DNA of 64,000 nucleotides, taken from Byssovorax sp. (lineage in GTDB: Bacteria > Myxococcota_A > Polyangia > Polyangiales > Polyangiaceae). The position numbers were made by a program, and so were the translations under genes. Where the stretch lies: the NCBI GenBank assembly GCA_025362495.1, contig JANYGI010000040.1, forward strand, positions 49,406 to 113,405, given 5' to 3'. Numbering within the stretch: position 1 is the first letter of the stretch; each line of letters opens with the position of its first letter. Shown in pieces: positions 8,703 to 17,151 of the stretch. Under the pieces are notes generated by a model. It made no database searches. It was not told where the DNA came from and saw nothing but the letters and a program-made list of their open reading frames with translations.

Positions 8703-10484
8703 TCAGTTCGCGGCGGTGCCGAGGACGATGACGACGCGGCGATTCTTCGCCTTGCCGGCGTTGTCGGAGTTCGACGCGACAGGCTCGGTCTGGCCGTGGG
8801 CCACGACCTTGACGCGCCCCTCGGGGAAGGCCGAAGGAGCCTGCTTCTCCAGCCATTGCTTGACGGCAAAGGCCCGCTCCTCCGAGAGCTTGAGGTTCGA
8901 CTCCGCGCTCCCCTGATTGTCGGTGTGCCCGTGGATCTCCACCAGCGTACCGCTGGCAATCACCAGCTCGGCGAGGAGGGCCTTCATCACGGTCGCCGTT
9001 TCCGGCGTGAACGTGGCCGATCCGGTCGCGAACTGGATGTCCCAGGCGCGGCGGCTGACGACCTCTTTCACCTTCTGATCGCCGGCGAACTTGGCGAGAT
9101 CGGGCGCCGTTGTCGGCGCGCCACCCGCCTTCGAGAGCTCCTGCACGTAGGAGGTGTCGAGGATCTTGTCGAACGGATCGTAGGAGCCGAGGAGAGCGGG
9201 ATACTGGGACTTCACCACGTCGGCAAAGACGGTGTACGTCGCCGCGAAGGCGTTGGTCGAGCCGGGCACGAGGCCGAAGAGCTGGAGGTTGTCAGCGAGG
9301 TTGTTGACGGCCGAGCCGCCGAGCTCCACGTCGATGCCCTGCTTGTCCTTCTGCGTCGACAGCTTGAAGTACTTGTACCAGTACGCGGCGTCCTTCTCCT
9401 TGTAGACGAGGGCGCTGACGGCGGCGGCCTGCTTGAGCGCGTCGTCGCTGCCCTTGATCTTGTCGCCGGCCTCGAAGATGGCAGAGAGCATGCCAGTCAC
9501 GAGCTTGCGGTTCTTGTTCATCCAGGCCTTGTTGCCGATGATCACGTTCGGCATCTGCGACCGGTACTGCTGGGTCGAGACGATGGACACGAGTCCACCC
9601 TTCTGCTCGGCCACCGTCACGTCGCCCGGGGTCCAGGTGACGACACCGTTGACACAGTGCTTCTCCTTGACGCCCGTCTTGACGTTCTTCAGCTCGGTGC
9701 AGAAGCCGCTCACGTACTTCTGCGCGGCCTCGATGTAGTCAGTCGCGTTGACCCAGTTGAGCGCGTCGGGATCGTACGTCGACTCGTCGGGGTTGTTGGG
9801 GATCTTGTTGTCGCCGAGCCACTTCAGGGCGATGTTCCAGTCGCCGTCGCGGAGCACGCCGGCGACGAGCCCGCCGCGCGAGGCCTGCGGGTTCTGCTTC
9901 CAGGCCGCGGGGCCCATGAACTTGTCCTCACCGCGGCTGTAGCCGGCAGAGCCCACCACGACAGCGGTGTACTCCGGGCCGAGCTTGGCGAGCTTCTCGT
10001 TCAGGCCCTTGAGGAACACGGCAGATCCATCGCCCATGATGGCCGTGAAGTGCGCGCCTTCCTTGGGGTTGGCGTCACCCTTCTTGACCCCTTCGGCGAA
10101 CGTCGCGAGCAGCGCTTGCAGCGTGTCGTTGTTGTCCTCGCGAATGAGCTTGAGGTTGACGCCGGCCTTGCACATCAGGCTTCCCGCGACGGCCTGCTTG
10201 CCGCCGGTCGCGAGCATCATCCCCATCTGAGCGTTCCACGCCCAGTGATAGAATCGCACCTCGGGCAGCTCGGGGCAGCCGGGAGGCAGATCGGCGGCCG
10301 TCGGGAACCCCGCGACTTCGTCCGGTAGCTTGGCCACCGGGGGTACGTTGGAGGAAGGCTGCGCCGCCGTCGGCGCGACCTTTCCGAGGAGGCCGGGGTT
10401 CAGGTAGAAGATCACCCCGACCACACCCACGATCACCGCGGCGATGAAGATCTTGGCGGTGACGGTCAATCGAATTCGGGCCAC
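8703..10484 (-). CDS. Solute-binding protein fused to an OmpA-type peptidoglycan-binding domain
   Basis: 593-residue envelope protein. Residues about 9-28 are an uncleaved membrane anchor (AKIFIAAVIVGVVGVIFYLN). About 60-440 is a periplasmic solute-binding domain of the NitT/TauT class, with segments such as EVRFYHWAWNAQMGMMLATG and GGLVSIVSTQQYRSQMPNVI. About 470-590 is an OmpA-C-like domain with HGHTDNQGSAESNLKLSEER, the conserved peptidoglycan-binding core, and a terminal KNRRVVIVL strand. The protein is therefore tied both to the inner membrane and to the cell wall. It is first in the operon, 13 bases before the permease gene, so the complex probably imports a small ligand. The TatA/nitrate-type similarity is not enough to name the substrate. 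An anchored, wall-binding receptor could also sense wall spacing, which is speculation. Confidence 0.85.
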   Translation of the reverse strand: MARIRLTVTAKIFIAAVIVGVVGVIFYLNPGLLGKVAPTAAQPSSNVPPVAKLPDEVAGFPTAADLPPGCPELPEVRFYHWAWNAQMGMMLATGGKQAVAGSLMCKAGVNLKLIREDNNDTLQALLATFAEGVKKGDANPKEGAHFTAIMGDGSAVFLKGLNEKLAKLGPEYTAVVVGSAGYSRGEDKFMGPAAWKQNPQASRGGLVAGVLRDGDWNIALKWLGDNKIPNNPDESTYDPDALNWVNATDYIEAAQKYVSGFCTELKNVKTGVKEKHCVNGVVTWTPGDVTVAEQKGGLVSIVSTQQYRSQMPNVIIGNKAWMNKNRKLVTGMLSAIFEAGDKIKGSDDALKQAAAVSALVYKEKDAAYWYKYFKLSTQKDKQGIDVELGGSAVNNLADNLQLFGLVPGSTNAFAATYTVFADVVKSQYPALLGSYDPFDKILDTSYVQELSKAGGAPTTAPDLAKFAGDQKVKEVVSRRAWDIQFATGSATFTPETATVMKALLAELVIASGTLVEIHGHTDNQGSAESNLKLSEERAFAVKQWLEKQAPSAFPEGRVKVVAHGQTEPVASNSDNAGKAKNRRVVIVLGTAAN

Positions 10485-10712
10485 GTTGCTCCAGGCGGTT
10501 CAGAGAGGGGCGGGAGCATAACTTGACGCCGTGGAATGGGTCAAATCTCGACGTCCCGCGCGAGCCACGATGGTATGCGCACTCCGTCATGGATGCGAAA
10601 GGCCTCCCGCACCTGCGCAAAAACGCGGCCAACGCCGCGCTCTTTCGCCGCGACCACGCATCGATCGGGCCGCGCCGGCTCGACCAATTTTTCGACGAGC
10701 ACCCGCCCGCGC

Positions 10713-11579
10713 ATGAGTGAAGCTCCTCGCATCGCCGTCGTCGGCGCCGGCGTCATCGGCGCGAGCGTCGCGCACGCGCTCGCCGAGCGCGGCCTCGACG
10801 TCGTCCTCCTCGATCGCCACGAGGCCGCGCTCGACGGCGCCCGCGCCTCGATCCGCGCCGGGATCCGCCTCGCGCGCCTGCGCCGCTCGGGCCCTGTCGC
10901 GCCGGGCGATCCGCTCGCGCGCGTCCGCTTCACCACCGACCGAGGGGGCCTCGCCCACGTCGACGTGGTGATCGAGAACGTCACCGAAGACCTCGAAATC
11001 AAGCTCGCCGTGCACCGCGAGCTCGACGCGATCTGCCGGGACGACTGCGTGATCGCGGCCAACACCTCGGCGATCTCGATCGCCAGGCTCGCGGCGGCGA
11101 GCCGTCGCCCCGAGCACCTCGTCGGCCTGCATTTCATGAACCCCGTGCCGCTCACCGCGATGGTGGAGGTGGTCCGCGGCGCCCACACCAGCGAGGCCAC
11201 GCTCGGGCGCGTCGCGGCGCTCCTCGCGTCGATGGGTAAAGCGCTCACGGTGGTGAACGACGCGCCGGGCTTCGTCATCAACCGCGTCTTGATGCCCGCC
11301 ATCAACGAGGCTATCGCCGTCGTGCACGAAGGGACGGCCACCGCGGCCGACGTCGACCGACTCTTTCACTCCTGCCTCGGGCACCCGATGGGCCCTCTCC
11401 GCACCGCGGATCTCATCGGGCTCGATACGGTGCTCCGGACGCTCGAAGTGCTCCAGTACGATCTCGGCCCCCGCTGCGCTCCATGCCCTCTCCTCCGCGA
11501 GATGGTCGCGAGAGGCCTCCTCGGCCGTAAATCCGGGCAAGGTTTCTTCCTCTACACCGTGGGTCTCGAGAATGGATGA
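10713..11579 (+). CDS. fkbK: 3-hydroxyacyl-CoA dehydrogenase family enzyme, FkbK-type
   Basis: 288-residue NAD-dependent dehydrogenase. The Rossmann motif GAGVIG is at residues 11-16 and the 3-hydroxyacyl-CoA dehydrogenase signature follows (LVGLHFMNPVPLTAMVEVV, with DAPGFVINRVLMP further on). Alone this could be a butyryl-type Hbd, but the next three genes are an ACP, an acyl-CoA dehydrogenase and an FkbH-type HAD protein. That order is known from FK520, ansamitocin and soraphen-type clusters, where FkbK oxidises glyceryl-ACP to 2-hydroxy-3-oxopropionyl-ACP on the way to hydroxymalonyl- and methoxymalonyl-ACP. The start ATG 10713 is preferred over upstream starts because it begins exactly at the conserved N-terminal strand. 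The last eight bases overlap the ACP gene. Confidence 0.85.
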   Translation: MSEAPRIAVVGAGVIGASVAHALAERGLDVVLLDRHEAALDGARASIRAGIRLARLRRSGPVAPGDPLARVRFTTDRGGLAHVDVVIENVTEDLEIKLAVHRELDAICRDDCVIAANTSAISIARLAAASRRPEHLVGLHFMNPVPLTAMVEVVRGAHTSEATLGRVAALLASMGKALTVVNDAPGFVINRVLMPAINEAIAVVHEGTATAADVDRLFHSCLGHPMGPLRTADLIGLDTVLRTLEVLQYDLGPRCAPCPLLREMVARGLLGRKSGQGFFLYTVGLENG

Positions 11580-11808
11580 ACGCGCCCGTATCCGCGCTCA
11601 CCTCGCGCGCTTCTCTCGCGACGAGGCCTGGCTCGCCAGCGACGACCTCTTCGCCGGCGGCGTCCTCGACTCGATGATGGCCGTCGAGCTCGTCGCCTTC
11701 CTCGAAAAGGCCTTCTCCATCACCCTCGACGACGCCGATCTCGAGCTCGCGAACTTTCGCAGCGTCGCAGGCATGCTCGGCCTCGTGGAGCGCAAGCGGG
11801 CCCGATGA
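11572..11808 (+). CDS. fkbJ: Discrete acyl carrier protein, FkbJ-type
   Basis: 78-residue acyl carrier protein. The phosphopantetheine attachment site is Ser34 in GGVLDSMMAVELVAFLEKAF, preceded by the usual DDLFAGG loop, and helix III follows (LDDADLELANFRSVAGM). It would hold the glyceryl and later malonyl-type intermediates while FkbH, FkbK and FkbI act on them. It overlaps fkbK by eight bases and fkbI by four (ATGA), a layout that implies fixed stoichiometry. The motif is DSM instead of the DSL typical of many carrier proteins, which is within normal variation for this subfamily. A free-standing ACP of this size between these enzymes is the strongest sign that the cassette makes an ACP-bound extender unit. 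Confidence 0.88.
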   Translation: MDERARIRAHLARFSRDEAWLASDDLFAGGVLDSMMAVELVAFLEKAFSITLDDADLELANFRSVAGMLGLVERKRAR

Positions 11809-12995
11809 CGACTCAACCGCCCGACGCCCCCGCGACGCGGCTCGATCTCACCCCGGTCGAGGCGGCCCACCAGGCGAGCTTCCTCGATTTCGTCGAGGCC
11901 GAGATCGCCCCGTACGCCGGGCAATTCGAGGCCTCCGCCAGCGTGCCACCCGAGCTGGTGCGCGGCCTGGCGGAGCAGGGGTATCTGGCGTCGTTCGTCC
12001 CGGAAAAGGCCGGCGGCGCGGGGCATCCGATGATCGTCCATGGCCTCCTCCAGGCCGCGCTCGCGGGCGGATCGGCCTCGGTTCAGAGCCTCTCCACCGT
12101 GCACGGGATGGTCGCCGTCGCGGTGCTGCGCTGGGGCTCGGGCGAGCTCAAAGAGCGCTTCCTCGCCCCCCTCGCAAGAGGCGCGCTCCTCGGCGCCTTC
12201 GCCCTCACCGAGCCAGGCGCCGGCAGCGACGCTCAGGCGATCGAGACCACGGCCGTGGCCGACGGCGACTCGTTCTTGCTCACCGGCCAGAAGCGCTGGG
12301 TGAGCTTCGGCCAGATAGCCGATCTCTTCCTCGTCTTCGCCCGCGGCGACGACGGCCCGACTGCCTTCCTCGTCCCGTGGGACGCCGAGGGGCTCACGAT
12401 CACCAGAAGCCCGCTCACCCTCGGTCTGCGCGCCGGGATGCTCGCCGATCTCGATCTCCAGGGCTGCCGCGTCGCCCGGGAGAACCTCGTCGGTCGCGCG
12501 GGATTCGGCCTCTCCCACGTCGCGGCGTCGGCGCTCGATCTCGGCCGCTACTCGGTCGCCTGGGCCTCGCTCGGGATAGCCGAGGTGGCCTTCGCCGCGA
12601 CGGTGAAGCACGCTTCGGAGCGGCGCCAGCGCGGCGTCGCGCTCGCCTCGCACCAGCTCGTGCAGCGCCGGCTCACCGACGCTTCGACGCTCCTCGACGC
12701 GGCTCGACTCCTCTGCTTGCGCGCCGGCGTCCGCCGCGAGGCGCGCGAGCCCGGGGCCATCGCCGACACCCTCACGGCCAAGTACTTCGCCTCGCGCGCG
12801 GCGCGCCAGATCGCCGATCATGCGGTGCAGCTCCACGGCGCAGAGGGCCTGTCCGACGAGCACCCCGTCCAGCGCTATTTCCGCGACGCGCGGGTGATGG
12901 AGATCATCGAGGGTAGCTCCGAGGTGCTGGAGATCTTGATCGCCGAGCACGCCCTCGCCGAGCACCGCGCCGCGCGCGGGCCCGAGATCACGTGA
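11805..12995 (+). CDS. fkbI: Acyl-CoA dehydrogenase family enzyme, FkbI-type
   Basis: 396-residue flavoprotein of the acyl-CoA dehydrogenase fold. N-terminal helical domain about 15-130; middle beta domain with the FAD/substrate signature FALTEPGAGSDAQAIETTA and WVSFGQIADLFLVFARG; C-terminal helical domain with AVQLHGAEGLSDEHPVQRYF and the usual ending VMEIIEGSSEVLEILIAEHA. In fkb-type cassettes this enzyme oxidises the aldehyde-level ACP intermediate to the carboxylate (hydroxymalonyl-ACP) and does not carry out beta-oxidation, which fits its place between the ACP and fkbH genes. It overlaps both neighbours by four bases. Sequence alone does not exclude a fatty-acid role, but the context strongly favours the extender-unit pathway. 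Confidence 0.87.
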   Translation: MTTQPPDAPATRLDLTPVEAAHQASFLDFVEAEIAPYAGQFEASASVPPELVRGLAEQGYLASFVPEKAGGAGHPMIVHGLLQAALAGGSASVQSLSTVHGMVAVAVLRWGSGELKERFLAPLARGALLGAFALTEPGAGSDAQAIETTAVADGDSFLLTGQKRWVSFGQIADLFLVFARGDDGPTAFLVPWDAEGLTITRSPLTLGLRAGMLADLDLQGCRVARENLVGRAGFGLSHVAASALDLGRYSVAWASLGIAEVAFAATVKHASERRQRGVALASHQLVQRRLTDASTLLDAARLLCLRAGVRREAREPGAIADTLTAKYFASRAARQIADHAVQLHGAEGLSDEHPVQRYFRDARVMEIIEGSSEVLEILIAEHALAEHRAARGPEIT

Positions 12996-14026
12996 CGTCC
13001 GCGGCGCCTTTGCCAGCGAAATGCGTCGTCTGGGACCTCGACGAGACCCTCTGGCGCGGTGTCCTCGCCGAGGGCGACGAGGTGACGGTGAGCGACGCCG
13101 TTCGCGCGGTGGTGATCGCCCTCGACGAGAGAGGCATTCTCCAGTCGATCGCCAGCCGCAACGATCGCGCGGTGGCCGAGGAGCGCCTCGCCGCGCTGGG
13201 CCTCCTGGAGTATTTCCTGGCGACGAAGATCGGGTGGGGCGAGAAGACTGCCTCTCTCGAAGCGCTCTCGCACGAGCTCGATCTGCCGCTCGACGCGCTC
13301 CTCTTCATCGACGACGACGCCTTCGAGCGCGACGCGGTCACCTTCGCCCACCCGGCGGTGCGCGCCGTCGCGGCCGAGGACATTGGCACTCTCCTCGATC
13401 GACCTGATCTGAAGGCTCTGCAGGTGACGGACGACGGCCGGAGCCGCCGGGCGATGTACCAGCGGAGGGCGCTCGGGCAGCGGGAGGAAGAGGCCTTCGC
13501 CGGCCCGCGGATCGACTATCTGCGTACGCTGGGCATGGTGCTCTCGATCGCCCCGGCCACGGAGATCGATCTCGATCGCGCCGCCGAGCTGACGCAGCGG
13601 ACGCATCAGCTCAACACCACAGGGCGCGCGTATTCGGCCGTGGAGCTGGCGGTCTTCGTCCGCTCACCCGAGCATCGACTCCTGATCTGCCGGCTCACCG
13701 ATCGCCACGGCGATCACGGGCGGATCGGCCTCGTCCTCGTCGAGACGACGAGCGAGCGCTGGACGATCAAGCTGCTCCTGATGTCGTGCCGCGTGCTCTC
13801 GCGCAACCTCGGCTCCACGCTGATTGCCTATCTCCTGCGCGGCGCGAACGCGGCTCGGGCGCGCCTCTTCGCCGAGATGGTGCCCACGGATCGCAACCGC
13901 CGGATGATGATCACCTACCGGTTCGCCGGCTTCCGCCGCGTGCGCGAGGAGGGCGAGTGTGTCGTGCTGGAGCACGATCTCCAGGCGATCCCGGAGTACG
14001 CGAGCCACGTCGACGTGCGCGGTTAG
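12992..14026 (+). CDS. fkbH: HAD-superfamily glyceryl-ACP-forming protein, FkbH-type
   Basis: 344-residue FkbH-like protein. In methoxymalonyl-ACP pathways it takes 1,3-bisphosphoglycerate, dephosphorylates it and loads the glyceryl group on the ACP. The N-terminal HAD domain has the DxDxT nucleophile motif at residues 15-19 (VVWDLDETLWRGVL) and the acidic motif LFIDDDAFERDAV near 100. The C-terminal half (about 190-335) is the GNAT-like domain typical of FkbH, with RTHQLNTTGRAYS and RLTDRHGDHGRIGLV. Translation starts at a GTG whose four bases overlap the stop of fkbI. It is the last gene of the four-gene operon, and its final bases overlap the end of the converging ATPase gene by four. No O-methyltransferase (fkbG) follows. 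Confidence 0.9.
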   Translation: MTSAAPLPAKCVVWDLDETLWRGVLAEGDEVTVSDAVRAVVIALDERGILQSIASRNDRAVAEERLAALGLLEYFLATKIGWGEKTASLEALSHELDLPLDALLFIDDDAFERDAVTFAHPAVRAVAAEDIGTLLDRPDLKALQVTDDGRSRRAMYQRRALGQREEEAFAGPRIDYLRTLGMVLSIAPATEIDLDRAAELTQRTHQLNTTGRAYSAVELAVFVRSPEHRLLICRLTDRHGDHGRIGLVLVETTSERWTIKLLLMSCRVLSRNLGSTLIAYLLRGANAARARLFAEMVPTDRNRRMMITYRFAGFRRVREEGECVVLEHDLQAIPEYASHVDVRG

Positions 14027-15123
14027 CCCGGGTTCTCGAGGCGCATCAGCAAGCGTTGAACGCGCAGCGCCGCGTCGAGGTCGGACGTGGTGTGGGCCTG
14101 ATCCATCGCCGCGAAGAGGTGGGTTTGCTCGAGGTCGAGCTGCGACGGATCGCGCTCGAGCAGGCCGACGTAGTGCTGGAACAGGGCGTCGGGATCGGGC
14201 CGGGTGCGCTTCTGGACGGCGTGGCGCACCGTCGCGTGCAGGGCGAATCGCCCCGCAAAAGGCTCCTGAACGAGGCGATAGCGCTGCAGCGTCGCCAGGG
14301 CCTCCGCGGCGTGCGCGCCGGCGCGGGAGAGCGCCGCGAGCGAGGCGATGCCCACGTGATCGCCGTCGGTGTGGGCGAGGACGGCGAGCATCCGCTTCGA
14401 GGCGGGCGGCAGGCGCGGCCACGCCCAGGCGACCAGCAAATGCACCTCGGGTAAATCGTCTTCGTGCTCGATCACCCGCACGCGGTCGACGCCGTGAGCG
14501 AGGAGCCATTGCGCGAGATCGGCGGCGGACGCCGCGCCGCTCGTGACGATCGCGTCGGCCAGATCGAGGGCGACCGGGTTCCAGCGGAGGAGCCGAGTCA
14601 GCGAGGCAATCGCGGGAAACGGGCTACGACCGGAGGTGATGAGCGGCGGCACGACCGGGAACACCGATACGCCGGCGAGCAGGCAGCGTCGCGCGGTGAT
14701 GACCCAGGTGACCGGCGGCTCGCGGAGCGCGTCGAGAAGGGCGGCCACCGCGCGATCGTCCTCGTGATTGTCGAGCACGATGAACGTGCGCCCGCGCGTG
14801 AGCAGGTGCTCGCGGAGGCGCCCGAGCAAGCGCGGCCACGCGAGCGGTACGCCGAGCCGCAAGCCGAGCATCTCGGCCAGGGTGCGGACGTCCCACGCGC
14901 CGACGCGAAACCAGTGAATTCCCCCGGGGAAATGTGGCCTTACCCGGTGGCCGAGCGCGCACGCGAGCGTGGACTTCCCGCTGCCGCCGGAGCCGATGAG
15001 CGCGATGCGCGCCGGCGGACCGGTGATCGCCGCGTCGAGGGTGGCGAGCTCGCGCCCGCGTCCGCGAAAGGAGCGAGGGCGCGGCGGAAAGCGCGTGGAT
15101 CGCGCGCGGAGCGGGGCTGTCAT
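14023..15123 (-). CDS. STAND/NB-ARC-like P-loop ATPase
   Basis: 366-residue protein with an AAA-like NTPase core. The Walker A motif GSGGSGKST is at residues 44-52, after a region (FRGRGRELATLDAAI) typical of regulators and STAND ATPases, and a Walker B-like TFIVLDNHEDD is near 113-123. The region around 145 (WVITARRCLLAG) resembles the sensor/RNBS-type motif where an Arg reads the gamma phosphate. The C-terminal part is helical (winged-helix-like, KRMLAVLAHTDGDHVGIASL) but no DNA-binding or TPR output domain is recognisable. Only about 370 residues are present, so it may be a short regulator lacking an effector. It converges on the fkb operon and overlaps its end by four bases; no functional link is evident. 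Confidence 0.75.
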   Translation of the reverse strand: MTAPLRARSTRFPPRPRSFRGRGRELATLDAAITGPPARIALIGSGGSGKSTLACALGHRVRPHFPGGIHWFRVGAWDVRTLAEMLGLRLGVPLAWPRLLGRLREHLLTRGRTFIVLDNHEDDRAVAALLDALREPPVTWVITARRCLLAGVSVFPVVPPLITSGRSPFPAIASLTRLLRWNPVALDLADAIVTSGAASAADLAQWLLAHGVDRVRVIEHEDDLPEVHLLVAWAWPRLPPASKRMLAVLAHTDGDHVGIASLAALSRAGAHAAEALATLQRYRLVQEPFAGRFALHATVRHAVQKRTRPDPDALFQHYVGLLERDPSQLDLEQTHLFAAMDQAHTTSDLDAALRVQRLLMRLENPG

Positions 15124-15180
15124 CAGGGCTCGAGGATATCACGCCCGGAGCGGCCCGAAGCCCGGAGGCAGCTTCTCGCC

Positions 15181-15690
15181 TCAGTCGTCCACGACCGAGC
15201 AGACTCCGTCGAGGCAGGTGGGGTGCTGGTGGTGACAGGGATCGAGGATGCAGGCCACGATCGTCGCATGACACGACGGATCCGGATCGAGCGCGCCGCA
15301 GCCGACGCACTGGCATCCATCGCAGTAGCTCGAGAACGCGCGACAGTCGTTGTCGGTGGTGCACTCCGTCTGCGCTACCGAGCTGGGACCACACTGGCGC
15401 TGGAGACAGACGCCGCCGTGGGGCGCGCAGATACCGCAGCTCTCGTTGCAGCAGAACTGCCCGACCTTGCAGCGGCTCGGGCCACACGGGGTGCCGCGCG
15501 TGTCGCCCTCGCGACTGGCGCTCTCCGTCGACGAGGGAGGGCCTGGCACGTTCGGGTCGGAGACGCTTTCGTGGTCGGAGCGCGTCATCGCCTGGGCGCT
15601 CCTCCGCGCGCGCTCTCCCGTCGAGTCGGGAGTGATGCTGCAGGCGGTGCCGAGGAGGACGAGCGACGCTATGGTGGGGCCGAGCTTCAT
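15181..15690 (-). CDS. Cys-rich lipoprotein
   Basis: 169-residue predicted lipoprotein with lipobox LLGTAC (Cys17), then a Ser/Asp/Pro-rich linker to about residue 65. A disulfide-type Cys-rich region follows, with patterns such as CKVGQFCCNESCGICAPHGG and CDGCQCVGCGALD. Twenty or so cysteines in about 100 residues suggest a small extracellular fold held by disulfide bonds. The pattern resembles other secreted Cys-rich proteins common in myxobacteria and the Cys-rich part of the Hint lipoprotein at 6171. No enzyme motif is present. It stands alone, with its start at 15690 and about 300 bases of non-coding DNA upstream. Confidence 0.7.
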   Translation of the reverse strand: MKLGPTIASLVLLGTACSITPDSTGERARRSAQAMTRSDHESVSDPNVPGPPSSTESASREGDTRGTPCGPSRCKVGQFCCNESCGICAPHGGVCLQRQCGPSSVAQTECTTDNDCRAFSSYCDGCQCVGCGALDPDPSCHATIVACILDPCHHQHPTCLDGVCSVVDD

Positions 15691-15987
15691 CTGGAGTTCT
15701 CCCTTCCGCGCGCTCCCGCAGCCCGGCGAAGAGGCCGACTCCCTGTTCTCGGCGTGAAGTCGGGAGAATCGAGGTCGGCGTGTCCGGTGCGGTCGAGCGC
15801 GGAGTGCGTGCGGTTCCCCAGTTCCTAGCCGCGAACGAGCCGAGTCGTCAGCCCCGGCGGCGCCTGGATCGAGGCGCGCCGCCGAGCGCGACCGTCGCCG
15901 GGGGCTCCGGTGACAGCCACCTTCGTCGGCACGGCCTCCGTCCGCCCGTCACGCACGAGAGATCGAGCGTGAGGGGAATGGTCGGCG
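15691..15987. other. Intergenic region with a long-loop inverted repeat
   Basis: About 300 bases between two minus-strand genes. I see no gene. A ten-base inverted repeat (15852-15861 with 15894-15903, one G-T pair, about 32-base loop that can fold further) lies about 85 bases downstream of the porin stop and could help end that operon's transcript, although no T run follows. The promoter of the Cys-rich lipoprotein must lie in the right-hand part near 15691-15760, but no clear -35/-10 pair stands out. Confidence 0.3.
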
Positions 15988-17151
15988 TCAGAAGGTGCCG
16001 ACGGCGCCCAGGTGGACGCTCATGGCTGTATGCGTATCGTCTTGACCACGATCGGAGAACGACCACAGCTCGGTCGAGAGCTTGAGTCGGAGGCCGCGCT
16101 CGACGGTGAACGCCGTACCGAGCGTGTAGCGCAGCACGGCGCTCTTCGCTTGAAGCGGGCTCGCCGCCACCACGTTGCCGACCCGATAGAGCCCGTCGAC
16201 GCGACCGACGAGATCGAGGTCGCGCGTCAGCGGCTGCTCGATCTCGGCGTACGCCCCGTGCTTGACGAAGAAATCGCCGCCCTCGGCCGGGACGGCGTAC
16301 TTGAAGCGCGAAGGATCGCTGACGTCGAACTGCTCGCGTCGCGCCAGATACTCGAAGCGGATGTTGGTGCGGTTGAAGCGCAGGGTGAGATCGGCCCCGT
16401 AGATCAGGTAAGAGAGCTTGTTGTCGGGGTCGAGCGTGCCGTACATGCCGCTCGCGCCGAGCGTGGCGTCGCTGGACGGCCCGAGCTTCACCGTCAGCGC
16501 GGCGCGGCCGCCGAACGTGGGACGGCTGTTGTTGTCGACGTAGTAGAGGTTGCCCGAGCGCGATTGCACGAAGTCGATGTCCGTCGACGAGGCGTCGCCC
16601 TTGAAGCCGGAGACCATGTACGCCGCGTAGTCGAGCTGGACGCGCTGACCGAACCAGTGGGTGCCGCTGACCTCGATGCCATTGTCGGCGAAGGGGCTGG
16701 GGAGCACGCCCATGTTCCACTCGCGCAGGCGGAGCATGCGCCCCATGTCGTAGGCGAGGGGCTTGTCGCTGAGACGGTGGTTGGCCGGATCGTGGCGCAG
16801 GTTGAAGCCACCGAAGCTCGGGCTGAAGCGGCCGAGCCGGAAATTGAGCTCGTCGGCGACTCGATAGTCGAAGTACGCCATGTCCGTCTCGAACCCGTGG
16901 CAGCCGTAGCAGACCTTGAGGTTGGCCGAGAGGTGGTCCGAGAAGTCGACGGCGACCTTGAACGCGAGCTCCATCGTCGTGCCGTCGAAGACGACGGCGC
17001 GAGCGCTCTTGTCGTGCTGGCCGGGGACGAAGTGATAGTCAATCTGCGCCGAGCCGGCGAAGTTGCGATCGAGGGCCCGCGCCGGCCCGGCGAAGAGGAC
17101 CAGGCTCGCCGCGAAGAGGATCGCTAAGACGAGGATACGCCGCATCATCAT
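15988..17151 (-). CDS. Outer-membrane beta-barrel (porin-like) protein with a c-type haem motif
   Basis: 387-residue exported protein. Signal peptide about 1-26 (LAILFAASLVLFAGPARA), then a series of amphipathic strands with aromatic residues typical of a porin (for example DFSDHLSANLKV, MAYFDYRVADELNFRLGRF, LTLRFNRTNIRFEYLARREQ), ending in the C-terminal aromatic VHLGAVGTF used for barrel insertion. Residues 81-85 are CYGCH, a covalent haem-c attachment motif, located in a turn between two early strands and not at the N-terminus as in Cyc2-type cytochrome-porins. Start chosen at the first of three ATGs (17151), whose A overlaps the stop of the upstream cytochrome gene. It is the last gene of a six-gene operon rich in haem proteins. 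The likely role is an outer-membrane conduit for electrons or a haem-bearing channel; the motif alone does not prove haem attachment. Confidence 0.8.
   Translation of the reverse strand: MMMRRILVLAILFAASLVLFAGPARALDRNFAGSAQIDYHFVPGQHDKSARAVVFDGTTMELAFKVAVDFSDHLSANLKVCYGCHGFETDMAYFDYRVADELNFRLGRFSPSFGGFNLRHDPANHRLSDKPLAYDMGRMLRLREWNMGVLPSPFADNGIEVSGTHWFGQRVQLDYAAYMVSGFKGDASSTDIDFVQSRSGNLYYVDNNSRPTFGGRAALTVKLGPSSDATLGASGMYGTLDPDNKLSYLIYGADLTLRFNRTNIRFEYLARREQFDVSDPSRFKYAVPAEGGDFFVKHGAYAEIEQPLTRDLDLVGRVDGLYRVGNVVAASPLQAKSAVLRYTLGTAFTVERGLRLKLSTELWSFSDRGQDDTHTAMSVHLGAVGTF

Noticed and set aside
10523..10720. 65-codon frame ending just inside fkbK (MDAKGLPHLRKNAANAA)
   Set aside because: The stretch DAKGLPHLRKNAAN faintly recalls the start of an acyl-CoA synthetase, but it then diverges and has no ribosome site; it could be a leader ORF or gene remnant, without enough support.
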